Assembly (NCBI GenBank): GCA_002722245.1
Contig: PBLA01000028.1
Coordinates: 1 to 64,000, forward strand
DNA length: 64,000 nt
Direction of reading: 5' to 3'
Origin: Flavobacteriales bacterium
GTDB taxonomy: Bacteria > Bacteroidota > Bacteroidia > Flavobacteriales_C > GCA-002722245
Every line of letters begins with the position of its first letter. Position 1 is the first letter of the stretch. The notes below the pieces were generated by a model, which saw only the letters and a list, made by a program, of their open reading frames with translations, was not told where the DNA came from and did no database searches. Positions 20,309-29,549 of the stretch are shown here, piece after piece. A program made the position numbers and the translations under genes.

Positions 20309-21298
20309 TCAGAGGTTGGACGAACATTTAAATGCTTTCCAACGATTTGAGTAAAGATCCATATCTACTACTAATTCTTTTCGAGAATATTGCTCTATTT
20401 CAAACACACCTTTTGTTCTTTCCTCTAAAACCTCATAACGTTCCAAGGTTAAAAAAGTAGCAGCTATTATGTAATTCACTGGAAATAGGAAGGCTTTTTT
20501 ATGAGATTCTTTGTAATTCGCAGACGCTAAAAGCTTCTTAAATAGAAGAACTTCTTTTTTAAAGCTTTTCTTCTTTTTATCAACTGCAACAATTGGATTA
20601 GCAAGCGTTTGCCTACCTTCTAAAAAATCTTCCCTTACATCAAAAAGATCATCAAGGTATTGGGCTACACCACCCAATTGATATAGAAAGACCTCCTCCT
20701 CTTTTGTTGGTTTTTTATTTAACATATTACACATGCAAAACACGGTAGAGGCTCCTTTTTCAAATCCAATTCGCTTAATTTCCCTCCATGGCAATGGTTT
20801 TGTTGACACTAATCTTTTGCTCTCTAATTGTGCTTCAAATACACGTTGAGCCTGCGTCAAATACAATGGAATATCTTGAACATATTTCTGGATCCTTGAT
20901 GAAAATTCGCTAAACAAACGTTCTATTTCAGTTTCTGCCACATACGTTAAGGGGTGATTAACAAGAGATTGTATTTTTTGTCCTGGCAAATTTACCTTAT
21001 CAAAAAAGTCATCATACAAAGGTGCCAATGCACTTATATTTACAATGGCTTTCAATTCATTATCTTGAATTCGATCTCCACGTAATAAACAAAATCCTGC
21101 CGTCCACATGGTTTGAATACGCACATAATCACGCATTCTCTTTTGATTCTCACTATCTATGAGTTGATTCCAATTTGGAAAAAATGGTTTTATCTCTTCA
21201 AGCAATTCAGAATAGTATCGCTCTGTTCTTCTGAAATCGTGAAAGAGTTTGTAATAAAAACGGAAATAGCGTAAAAGATTATAAATCGATTTAAGCAT
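20309..21298 (-). CDS. Class I isoprenoid synthase-like protein, paralog A
   Basis: All-alpha ~330 aa with two Asp-rich motifs (PLYDDFFDK and QYLDDLFDVREDFLEGRQTLAN) and conserved C-terminal RKELVVDM. Start overlaps the upstream paralog stop by 8 nt. Confidence 0.65.
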   Translation of the reverse strand: MLKSIYNLLRYFRFYYKLFHDFRRTERYYSELLEEIKPFFPNWNQLIDSENQKRMRDYVRIQTMWTAGFCLLRGDRIQDNELKAIVNISALAPLYDDFFDKVNLPGQKIQSLVNHPLTYVAETEIERLFSEFSSRIQKYVQDIPLYLTQAQRVFEAQLESKRLVSTKPLPWREIKRIGFEKGASTVFCMCNMLNKKPTKEEEVFLYQLGGVAQYLDDLFDVREDFLEGRQTLANPIVAVDKKKKSFKKEVLLFKKLLASANYKESHKKAFLFPVNYIIAATFLTLERYEVLEERTKGVFEIEQYSRKELVVDMDLYSNRWKAFKCSSNL

Positions 21299-22280
21299 TG
21301 GAAATTGAGAGCTTTACCATTTTATACCAATTTGATTTATCCTCCATATCACAAATTAATTGTTTTCGTTCTAATTTTTGGATATCAAACACTCCTCCAT
21401 TTTGTTTTTGAAGTTGAATATACTGTTGCCCACATAAGGTTCCTCCATTTACCATAAGCATCAATTCACGAATAAAAGTATGCTTATGAATAACATTATA
21501 GTTTAGGTTTAAAAACAAATCCTTAAGTTTCTTAACCTCAATTTCATACCTGTTAAAAACAACATTAAAATCAGAATCAAACTTTGTAGCTATGGTGTTT
21601 ACACCTTCTTCCAAATCATCCCATAGATCAAATAAATCATCCAACAATTGGCCAACGGCTCCAAGTTGATATAATGCCTCCTCTTCTCCTTCAATGAGTG
21701 GATGTTTTAAAATACTCCTGAATAGAAGTGCGCTGTACCCTCCTTTCTCAAAAGCAATTTTCTCTACCTCCTCAAAAGACAAGTTGGGGTTTAAAAGCTT
21801 TTTACTTTCCTCCTGTCCGTAATACAAGCCTTCAAAATATTGAGCAAACAAAGCGGGGTTTGGTAAATTTCTGTAGACCTCTTTAAGTAAATGAATAAAC
21901 AAACCTTCTAAAGGTGTTTTAGGGACAAAGTTCGAAGGAGCCTTCATCAGTGCTTTGATTTCATCTCCTGACAGGTTGTTTTTATCAAAGAAGTCATCAT
22001 ACAGAGGAAGGCATGCACAAAAATACACACAAGCTTTAAGTTCTTTCTCTGATATAGATCTTCCTGCTAAACCACAAAGGCTATAATCTAAGAGTGAATG
22101 GACTTGCACATATTGAGTCATGCGTAATTCAAAATCCTTTTTTTGTATAATCGCTTTCCATTTTGGGTCTTTGACAATTTCCTTTTTTAATTCAGATAAT
22201 GTACGATTAATGGCTTTCACTCGAATATAAGTTCGAGGAAGGATAATGAAATAATGTAAAAAATTAAAAAATGGTCGCAT
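21291..22280 (-). CDS. Class I isoprenoid synthase-like protein, paralog B
   Basis: Asp-rich motifs PLYDDFFDK and QLLDDLFDLWDDLEEGVNTIAT; conserved C-terminal RKQLICDM; same length as paralog A (329 aa). Confidence 0.65.
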   Translation of the reverse strand: MRPFFNFLHYFIILPRTYIRVKAINRTLSELKKEIVKDPKWKAIIQKKDFELRMTQYVQVHSLLDYSLCGLAGRSISEKELKACVYFCACLPLYDDFFDKNNLSGDEIKALMKAPSNFVPKTPLEGLFIHLLKEVYRNLPNPALFAQYFEGLYYGQEESKKLLNPNLSFEEVEKIAFEKGGYSALLFRSILKHPLIEGEEEALYQLGAVGQLLDDLFDLWDDLEEGVNTIATKFDSDFNVVFNRYEIEVKKLKDLFLNLNYNVIHKHTFIRELMLMVNGGTLCGQQYIQLQKQNGGVFDIQKLERKQLICDMEDKSNWYKMVKLSISNA

Positions 22281-22390
22281 ACATTAAACTCATCCCCAAA
22301 GTAACTGAATCTTCTTGGTTTTATAAACTTTGAGCCTATTATATTGCGAAACCTTTTCCACAATTAGCGTAGAAAGTGTAAAACATTTAC

Positions 22391-23080
22391 ATGAATTGTG
22401 TAATCATCGATGACGATCCCATACAGCACACTATTTTATCTCAATATATTGAAGAAATTGAAGATATTGAATGCATAGGTTTCTTTAAAAATCCGATTGA
22501 ATTTTTAAAAGTTCAAAACAAGCACTCGTTTGATTTCATTATTTTGGATGTAGAAATGCCAAAAATGAGCGGAGTTGATTTATTGGAATCCTTTACCTCA
22601 CCAATTAATGTTCTGGTGATGTCCTCCAAATCTCAGTATGCGATTGAAGTCATCAACCACAATGTTCTGGGGTATTTATTAAAGCCTGTAAAATTTGTTG
22701 ATTTTATGAAAATGATGAATAAAATAAAATCAAAGCTATCAATCTTAACACCGCATCATCTAGAGGAAAACAACACTCTTTTTATAAAGAGCAATGGTAT
22801 GCTCCACAAGCTTAATTATTCAGAAATCACACATATTGAAGCCGCTGTTGATTACATTGAAGTTTTTACCCTAGATAAAAAATATCTTGTACACTCATCC
22901 ATGAATAAAACGGAAGAAAAGTTACCAAGTGATATTTTCTTTCGTATTCATCGATCTACGATTATCAATGTTAATCACATCCAACGAATTGATAAGGAAT
23001 TTATTGAAATTGGTGAACACACTGTTAAAATTGCCCCCAGCAGAAAGGATTCATTTAAAACATTCATTAACAGCCTCTAA
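22391..23080 (+). CDS. LytTR-family response regulator (REC + LytTR DNA-binding)
   Basis: REC motif FDFIILDVEMPKMSGVDLL; LytTR core FIKSNGMLHKLNYSEITHIEAAVDYIEVFT...FFRIHRSTIINVNHI. Confidence 0.92.
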   Translation: MNCVIIDDDPIQHTILSQYIEEIEDIECIGFFKNPIEFLKVQNKHSFDFIILDVEMPKMSGVDLLESFTSPINVLVMSSKSQYAIEVINHNVLGYLLKPVKFVDFMKMMNKIKSKLSILTPHHLEENNTLFIKSNGMLHKLNYSEITHIEAAVDYIEVFTLDKKYLVHSSMNKTEEKLPSDIFFRIHRSTIINVNHIQRIDKEFIEIGEHTVKIAPSRKDSFKTFINSL

Positions 23081-23099
23081 CACTCAGACTTAAAGTGAC

Positions 23100-23714
23100 T
23101 TAAATAAAAATATAATCCCTAGAGTAACGGGTGATTAAATCTTTTGTGAATTCATATTCCTCTTTTATTCTTCCCAAAAGCGGCACCTTTGTAGCCTTTA
23201 ATATCACCTCTTCAGATGATGGATTGGGTTCTCCATTAAATATAATACCAAGGACATTTACTCCACTGCCTTCAAGGACCTTGAGCGTGAGAAGTGTATG
23301 ATTAATACTGCCTAAATAGTTTCTGGAAACAATAACGACCTCAGCACCCCAGTTTTTAGCTAAATCAAACATAGTTTCCCCTTTGTAGTTGAATGGAACA
23401 AGCAAACCTCCTGCTCCCTCAATTACTAATGTATTTTGGGTCTCTGGCACCTTTAAACGCCCCCAATGTATTTTAACGTCCTCTACCTCGGCCGCATGAT
23501 GTGGTGAAGCAGGTGTTTTTAAACGATAAGCCTCAGGGTGAAAAACTGTTTGTTTGGACTCTACTAGCCTTTTAACACGCTCCGTATCCGTTAAATCAAG
23601 ACTTCCGCACTGAATCGGCTTCCAATAGTCAGCCTGAAGAGCCTCGGTGAGAATAGCCGAAATGATTGTTTTCCCTACATCTGTCCCTATTCCTGTTACA
23701 AAAACCTTTCTCAT
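23100..23714 (-). CDS. bioD: ATP-dependent dethiobiotin synthetase
   Basis: FVTGIGTDVGKTIISAILTEAL...YWKPIQCG...VIEGAGGLLVPFN. Confidence 0.93.
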   Translation of the reverse strand: MRKVFVTGIGTDVGKTIISAILTEALQADYWKPIQCGSLDLTDTERVKRLVESKQTVFHPEAYRLKTPASPHHAAEVEDVKIHWGRLKVPETQNTLVIEGAGGLLVPFNYKGETMFDLAKNWGAEVVIVSRNYLGSINHTLLTLKVLEGSGVNVLGIIFNGEPNPSSEEVILKATKVPLLGRIKEEYEFTKDLITRYSRDYIFI

Positions 23715-23736
23715 ATAGACACTTAAAGTTAATACT

Positions 23737-24615
23737 TTAATTCACTTTTTTAAGCGATAACTCATAAACAATTGGTGTTCTTGGGGGAACAATACCTGTT
23801 GATGAACCCTGAACACCAAAACCAAGCCAAGAAGGAATGAGTAAGAGAACACGGTCACCCTCTCTCATCATGGATAATGCCTCTTCAATTCCTTTAATAA
23901 CTTGTAATTCGTTTCCTAAATAAAACTCTTGAACACCATTTTTGAGTTGAGAGGTGGAATTAAACTCTTCTCCAGATAAAAATCGACCTGTGTATTGTAA
24001 TTCCACTCTTTTCCCAAATCCTGCCTCCTCTCCTTTTCCTCTTTGTAAAAAACAATATCGTAGCCCTGTAATGGTTTCCTCTACTGAAATATTATGCTGG
24101 GACTGAAATTCATCCATAACCATCTCCTCTCTTAGAACATCAAAGTCTTTTGTTTCTGTTCTGTTAATCCATTCTACGAACTTTTTTCTAGCTGCCAAAA
24201 ACTCTTCAATATCATAGATACTATCAATTTGAATTTGCGCGAAGAGTAGCGCTGTATCGGGCATTCCTCGAATAGCAAGAATACCGTCCAACTCCTCTTT
24301 TAATTTTGAAACAGGGAATATAGCAGAGGCAATTTCTTTTTCATTAATTAAACTTAGAGCTTCTAATAATCCGCCGGATTCATAAACATCATTCACTTTC
24401 AATAATATTCGTGAAGCATCAACCTCCTCTCCCTTAAAGTTTTTTAGACTGTATTTGAATTGAAGGTAATTGTTTTTTTGAATTCTTTTTTTACCTTCTT
24501 CAATGGTTTCAAGCTTGAAAAATAGTCCGCTGCTTTGTTTGGAGTACCCTTTAAAAGGATGATCACACGCTGTTAGGACAACGATCAAAACCAAAATTTT
24601 AAAACCTCTTCTCAT
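23737..24615 (-). CDS. FKBP-type peptidyl-prolyl isomerase lipoprotein
   Basis: Lipobox LTAC; C-terminal FKBP domain (VELQYTGRFLSGEEFNSTSQ...VIKGIEEALSMMREGDRVLLLIPSWLGFG). Confidence 0.85.
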   Translation of the reverse strand: MRRGFKILVLIVVLTACDHPFKGYSKQSSGLFFKLETIEEGKKRIQKNNYLQFKYSLKNFKGEEVDASRILLKVNDVYESGGLLEALSLINEKEIASAIFPVSKLKEELDGILAIRGMPDTALLFAQIQIDSIYDIEEFLAARKKFVEWINRTETKDFDVLREEMVMDEFQSQHNISVEETITGLRYCFLQRGKGEEAGFGKRVELQYTGRFLSGEEFNSTSQLKNGVQEFYLGNELQVIKGIEEALSMMREGDRVLLLIPSWLGFGVQGSSTGIVPPRTPIVYELSLKKVN

Positions 24616-25145
24616 TCATTAACATTCTTTACAGTAAGATTATATATTACTGTGGATAAAGGAGGAATTTTTTCAGTATCGCCACTAATTCCGTGCGCTC
24701 TATGTGAGGGTAAAATTATAATTGCTTTTGATCCTGATTTCAGCAATTTAATCGCTTCATGTAAACCACTTTCTTTCTCTGAATTAGCCACTCTGAATTC
24801 ATCCAGTTTTTTTTGTGTGGTGTATAAGGTATCTCCATTAATCTTTGTTACAACATAATCAACAACAACATGCTGTCCATCTTGAATTTGCTCTCCTTTC
24901 CCTGATTGATAAATGTAATAGTAAACACCTGTTTCTGTTTGTTGAGCGGGTATTTGATGTCTTTTTAAATACCCCTTAATTTGAGCTTCTTCTTTTTGTG
25001 TAGAATTTATTAAGGCTTTTTCAATAATTTTATTTCGCTCTTCCTTTGACATCCCTTCTAAAGGATCAACATCATGAGACTCTCCTGAGGAATTATCGCA
25101 TCCGAAGACTACAACAATCAAACATATCCAGAAAGCTTTATGCAT
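24612..25145 (-). CDS. FKBP-type peptidyl-prolyl isomerase lipoprotein, GldI-like
   Basis: From ATG 25145: MHKAFWICLIVVVFGC lipobox, then FKBP domain (VVVDYVVTKINGDTLYTTQ...AIKLLKSGSKAIIILPSHRAHG). GldI is a known FKBP-like lipoprotein of gliding Bacteroidota; the specific assignment is inference. Confidence 0.75.
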   Translation of the reverse strand: MHKAFWICLIVVVFGCDNSSGESHDVDPLEGMSKEERNKIIEKALINSTQKEEAQIKGYLKRHQIPAQQTETGVYYYIYQSGKGEQIQDGQHVVVDYVVTKINGDTLYTTQKKLDEFRVANSEKESGLHEAIKLLKSGSKAIIILPSHRAHGISGDTEKIPPLSTVIYNLTVKNVNE

Positions 25146-26118
25146 GAATGTTTTTTTTGAATTTTTCAATCGCATCCTCAAGACTATCACTACTCATTCC
25201 ACCAGCGGCATTAATATGCCCTCCTCCATTAAAGTGTGTTCTCGCAAATTTATTCACATCGAAATCGTCTTTAGACCTAAACGAAATCTTAATGATATTC
25301 TTGTCTTCTCGAAAAAAAGCAGCGCATTTAATGTGAGGCATTGATAAACCATAGTTAACGATTCCTTCCGTATCTCCTTTTTGAATATTAAAGGTTTTAT
25401 GATCCTCTTTTGTGATTTTAAACAACGCTGTTTTTTGATTATCCAAAACTTCCATATTCATTAGGCAATGCCCGAGAAGTTTTAATCTTCTTTTTGTGTT
25501 GCTATCGTATATACGACGATGCACCATACTATGATCTGCCCCTTTTTTTATTAACTCCCCTGCCACTCTATGAGTATTTGGTGTGGTTGACGGAAATCGA
25601 AACGAACCTGTATCCGTCATTATTCCACAATATAAAGCCTCTCCTAGGTCTCCATCAATTAATTCCTCATCGCCTAAACGTTCGATAAATTCATACACCA
25701 TTTCAGCCGTAGAGCTAGCTGTGGTTTCACTAATCATAAGATCTGCGAAATCATCGGGTTGTTGATGATGATCGATCATTACTTTTTTACCTGAGGCATC
25801 TTGAACTAAATCGCCCACTTCCTCTATTCTATGAAGCGCATTAAAATCTAAACAAAATAACACTTCCGCCTCCTTTGCACGTGCTTTTATTGATTCATTG
25901 TCTTCCCCCCAGGTCAGTACCTCATCATTCCCTTTTATCCAACGTAAAAAAGCAGGATATTCTGTTGGTGCCACTACAGTAACTTTACAACCTTTCTTTT
26001 TCAGCACACCTGCTAAACCGAGAGAGGACCCCATTGCATCGCCATCGGGATTTTTATGCGTTACAATAAACACAGCGGGTTGACGGTTTAAAATAGATTT
26101 TAATTCCTGAAACTTCAT
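25138..26118 (-). CDS. nrnA: DHH/DHHA1 family bifunctional oligoribonuclease/PAP phosphatase NrnA
   Basis: VTHKNPDGDAMGSSLGLAGVL, MIDHHQQPDDFADL, C-terminal FNGGGHINAAGG. Confidence 0.92.
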   Translation of the reverse strand: MKFQELKSILNRQPAVFIVTHKNPDGDAMGSSLGLAGVLKKKGCKVTVVAPTEYPAFLRWIKGNDEVLTWGEDNESIKARAKEAEVLFCLDFNALHRIEEVGDLVQDASGKKVMIDHHQQPDDFADLMISETTASSTAEMVYEFIERLGDEELIDGDLGEALYCGIMTDTGSFRFPSTTPNTHRVAGELIKKGADHSMVHRRIYDSNTKRRLKLLGHCLMNMEVLDNQKTALFKITKEDHKTFNIQKGDTEGIVNYGLSMPHIKCAAFFREDKNIIKISFRSKDDFDVNKFARTHFNGGGHINAAGGMSSDSLEDAIEKFKKNIHA

Positions 26119-26250
26119 AGCACGAAAATAAGGATTTAAGAGGCTGGAAAAAGCGATGTTGAAAAATTGTTCTTCCTTCTGTTTTATAAGTTGCTCACCC
26201 CCTTTTCAATATAACTCCCTTATAAATCATAAGGTAAATACAATAAAAAA

Positions 26251-26272
26251 GCGCTATCGAAATCGATAGCGC
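26251..26272 (-). terminator. Terminator hairpin downstream of rpmB
   Basis: gcgctatcga/tcgatagcgc perfect stem with flanking A and T runs. Confidence 0.8.
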
Positions 26273-26297
26273 TTTTCATTTAAAACGTATATATCTC

Positions 26298-26534
26298 TTA
26301 TTTCAAGAACCCTGCTGCTTTTGCTTCTTTCATAGCAACTTCGATTCCTTTTTTATCAATCTCTCTTAAACCAGCCTTTGAGACTCTAAGTTTCACCCAC
26401 TCGCTCGTACTTGGTACGAAAAACTTCTTATCGAATAAGTTTGGTTCGAAAGTTCTTTTGGTTCTATTCAATGCATGCGATACATTGTTTCCAGTGATCA
26501 CTTTCTTTCCTGTAATTTGACAAACTTTAGACAT
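26298..26534 (-). CDS. rpmB: 50S ribosomal protein L28
   Basis: [33 protein letters not shown]...[14 protein letters not shown]. Confidence 0.97.
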   Translation of the reverse strand: MSKVCQITGKKVITGNNVSHALNRTKRTFEPNLFDKKFFVPSTSEWVKLRVSKAGLREIDKKGIEVAMKEAKAAGFLK

Positions 26535-26630
26535 GGCTAAATTTCTTTAAAAATAAATAGGAGTGCAAAAATATGTAATTATTTCTAATTGGTAAAGTTT
26601 TTTCTAAAAAAATTGACTGTATTGAGCAAA

Positions 26631-28700
26631 TTATGAATTTGCTGTATTGATCCCTATAAAGCAAACGTCATCTACCTGATCCTGCCCTGTTTTCCAATCG
26701 TGAAATGTTTCTTCAAGCATTTTTTTCTGATTGGTAATATCTTGTTGTGAAAGCTCAACGAGCAATCTTTTTAATCGCCTTATTTTGAACTTTTTTCCAC
26801 TTGCCCCACCAAATTGATCCTGAATTCCATCCGAACACATATAGATGTTATCTACCCCGCGCAATGACACAATGTGATTTGTAAATGGTTGACGATATTC
26901 ATACCTACCCACAGGTTGCTTATCGGGTTTATAAACAGCCAGTTCTGTGCCGCTAACAGTATACAACGGTATATTTGCTCCCGAATACTCAAGTTGACGT
27001 TGTTCAAAATCAATTAAACAGAGTGCTATATCCATTCCGTCTCGAACAGCATCTGCACTTTTATCAAACGTTTCTTCTACATATTTGGTGAGTGCATCCA
27101 AAATTTGAGCGGGTTTAGTTAAACCATATTCATTTATACAGGTATTTAACCCATTATTACCTATCATGCTTACAATGGCTCCTGGAACGCCATGTCCTGT
27201 TGAGTCTGCACAAGCAATAAGCACTTTCTCTCCCAAAGAAGCTACCCAATAAAAGTCACCACTTACAATATCTCGTGGCTCATAAAACACATAGGAAAAG
27301 GGTAAGCATATTTTCATCAATTCATTGGACGGCAAGATGGCTTTTTGAATTTTTTTAGCATACTCAATACTTGCTGTAATTTGATCTTTCTGATCCGCAA
27401 TTGTTTTATTCATCTTTAACAATTGCTTATTGCTCCTATTCTGTCGTTGAGAAAAGAGCAACAGCGATAATGCAATAATACCAACAGCAAAAATAGCAAT
27501 TATGAGATAGGCTACTTGCGCCTCTTGCCGCTCTTGATCTCGTTCTTGACGAACAATCTCTAATTCTTTTTCTGTATTTTCAAAATGAAGAGTGGCGATA
27601 TCCTTTGAAAAAACTTCATGTCGCTCTTGGGCTTGTTTATTCATTTCATCCATGAGTGCCCTATATTTTTCAGAAGCTTCAAATGCCTTTTGATATACTC
27701 CTGCTTTTTTATATGTCTGTAACATATGCTCGTAGAGGAACGCTTTATTAAAAGAGAAGTTTTTAGGGTTTTCTAGGATTTTCTCTGCAGATAAGAACAT
27801 CTCATCAGCAGCATTATAATTACCCAGCTCATAATAGAGTATTCCAAATCTTATTTTTGTAACATATTCCAAATCTTCATGATCTATACCACCTCGTTTT
27901 CTAAAGTCAACGATACTGTCTAAACAACGCTGAAAAAACTTTTCAGACTCCGACAAGGAATCTTCACTCAGGTATATGGAGCCTCGTAATTCTAAAAACC
28001 AAAAAGACCATTTAATATGTTGCTTTAAATCATGATGTAATTCATATTCTTGAATGATGTTATACCCTACTTTCGCAACACTATCTGCTGCCCTGTAGTC
28101 CTTTTGTTTGTTTAAAAGATCCGAGTAATCCAATAAATTAATCGCATATTCAACTGTATCTCCGTAGGCGAGCGAAATAGGCAGGGACAAATGATTAATT
28201 TCCAACGCCTCATGATCCTCATGGATATCCATGTAATAAAGAGAGAGACTTTTGTATAACTTAAGTAAAGAAAGCGTGTCTTCATCTGCGATGCATTGAT
28301 GAATTCCCATTTGATGATAAAAAACACATTGATCGCTTCTTTTTTGACGGGCGTGCTCACATAAATTCAAGTAAGCAAGATTTCTGTCTTTATAGGCTGG
28401 TGAAATTTCTAAATCATAACTGTCTCGCAGTTTAATTGCTCTATAGTAAATTTCTGATGCAAAATCCAATTTACCTGAAGCCGAAGCAAGAGCTCCTGCT
28501 TTCGTATATTCACAATAAGCTTTAATAAATTGCTTTTGTTGGCATAACTCATCTGCTTTAATGAGAATTTTTCGCAATTGATCCTTTTGCCCAACACTAT
28601 GATCGAATGTATATGCAGAATCCTGGGCGATTGTCCCCCAAATAGAAAACAGAATAATTCCTGTTGTTAAAACCAACCGCTGCATTGTTCGCCCCATCAA
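26631..28700 (-). CDS. Membrane TPR protein with SpoIIE-type PP2C phosphatase domain
   Basis: TPR N-terminus, single TM, then SpoIIE core (SYVFYEPRDIVSGDFYWVASLGEKVLIACADSTGHGVPGAIVSMIG). Confidence 0.9.
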   Translation of the reverse strand: MMGRTMQRLVLTTGIILFSIWGTIAQDSAYTFDHSVGQKDQLRKILIKADELCQQKQFIKAYCEYTKAGALASASGKLDFASEIYYRAIKLRDSYDLEISPAYKDRNLAYLNLCEHARQKRSDQCVFYHQMGIHQCIADEDTLSLLKLYKSLSLYYMDIHEDHEALEINHLSLPISLAYGDTVEYAINLLDYSDLLNKQKDYRAADSVAKVGYNIIQEYELHHDLKQHIKWSFWFLELRGSIYLSEDSLSESEKFFQRCLDSIVDFRKRGGIDHEDLEYVTKIRFGILYYELGNYNAADEMFLSAEKILENPKNFSFNKAFLYEHMLQTYKKAGVYQKAFEASEKYRALMDEMNKQAQERHEVFSKDIATLHFENTEKELEIVRQERDQERQEAQVAYLIIAIFAVGIIALSLLLFSQRQNRSNKQLLKMNKTIADQKDQITASIEYAKKIQKAILPSNELMKICLPFSYVFYEPRDIVSGDFYWVASLGEKVLIACADSTGHGVPGAIVSMIGNNGLNTCINEYGLTKPAQILDALTKYVEETFDKSADAVRDGMDIALCLIDFEQRQLEYSGANIPLYTVSGTELAVYKPDKQPVGRYEYRQPFTNHIVSLRGVDNIYMCSDGIQDQFGGASGKKFKIRRLKRLLVELSQQDITNQKKMLEETFHDWKTGQDQVDDVCFIGINTANS

Positions 28701-28839
28701 AATTAAAATTACCGAATAAAGTCAATTGTAACAAATATCATTGCAAATACTATTACCCTTTCAAGCATCTTTTTTTGCAGCAACCTTTAATCATAGATAA
28801 AAACCAATCACTTCATTAACCATTTTTTTGAAACAAAAA

Positions 28840-28861
28840 AACCCTTGATTTCTCAAGGGTT
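28840..28861 (-). terminator. Terminator-like hairpin
   Basis: aacccttga/tcaagggtt stem flanked by A and T runs. Confidence 0.7.
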
Positions 28862-28883
28862 TTTAATTTTTTACATTTATAAA

Positions 28884-29315
28884 TCAAGCATCTAAAATAG
28901 AGTCTCCATGATTAATTGAATCTTCATATTGGGCAGAACCAAAACCTAATATTGGCCAAAAAACAATTGGTAAAAAAATAAGTCCTGCTGTAAAACCACC
29001 ACCTTTACCAAAACGAACTGAAATTTGATGCGTGAGTTTAATTGCAAAAATGATATTTGCAATAGGAATAAAAAACATTAACAACCACCACAATGGTGCT
29101 TTTGCAACCTTAAAAAGAACAATAATGTTATAGATTGGTACCAGTATGGCCCAACCTGGTTGTCCCGCTTTCGCGAAAACTTTCCATCTCGCCGCAATTA
29201 AAACAACTGATAAAATAGATAAAAATACTACGGCTCCAATACCTATCCCCGCAAAGATAGATCCTGCATCACTGAGTTGATCTTGAGAGTACTGCAATTG
29301 ATTAATTTCTTCCAT
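28884..29315 (-). CDS. DUF5684-like membrane protein
   Basis: WKVFAKAGQPGWAILVPIYNIIVLFKVAKAPLWWLLMFFIPIANIIFAI, typical DUF5684 pattern. Confidence 0.8.
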   Translation of the reverse strand: MEEINQLQYSQDQLSDAGSIFAGIGIGAVVFLSILSVVLIAARWKVFAKAGQPGWAILVPIYNIIVLFKVAKAPLWWLLMFFIPIANIIFAIKLTHQISVRFGKGGGFTAGLIFLPIVFWPILGFGSAQYEDSINHGDSILDA

Positions 29316-29504
29316 AACTTAAAATATTTTGATTTTTGTTTACGCTAAATTAGAATAGAAAATTAACTAGGCAATAGTTAATTAATTTTATTCAAAAATT
29401 TCATGCCTAAAAAAAAACTTGTTTAAAAAGGTAATAAACATGTAAAATTATGAAGGTTAAAAAGTCTTCTTGATACCTTTACTCAAATATACCTTTTAAA
29501 AAAA

Positions 29505-29526
29505 AGCCCCAACATTTGTTGAGGCT
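29505..29526 (-). terminator. Terminator-like hairpin downstream of pnp
   Basis: agcccc(t/a)aaca...tgttgaggct imperfect stem after an A-run. Confidence 0.6.
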
Positions 29527-29549
29527 TTAGATTATATAACTACAGAAAA

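Noticed and set aside
27060-27250. Possible variant SpoIIE active site (DSTGHG instead of DGTGHG)
   Set aside because: DSTGHGVPGA is common in Bacteroidota SpoIIE phosphatases, not evidence of inactivation.
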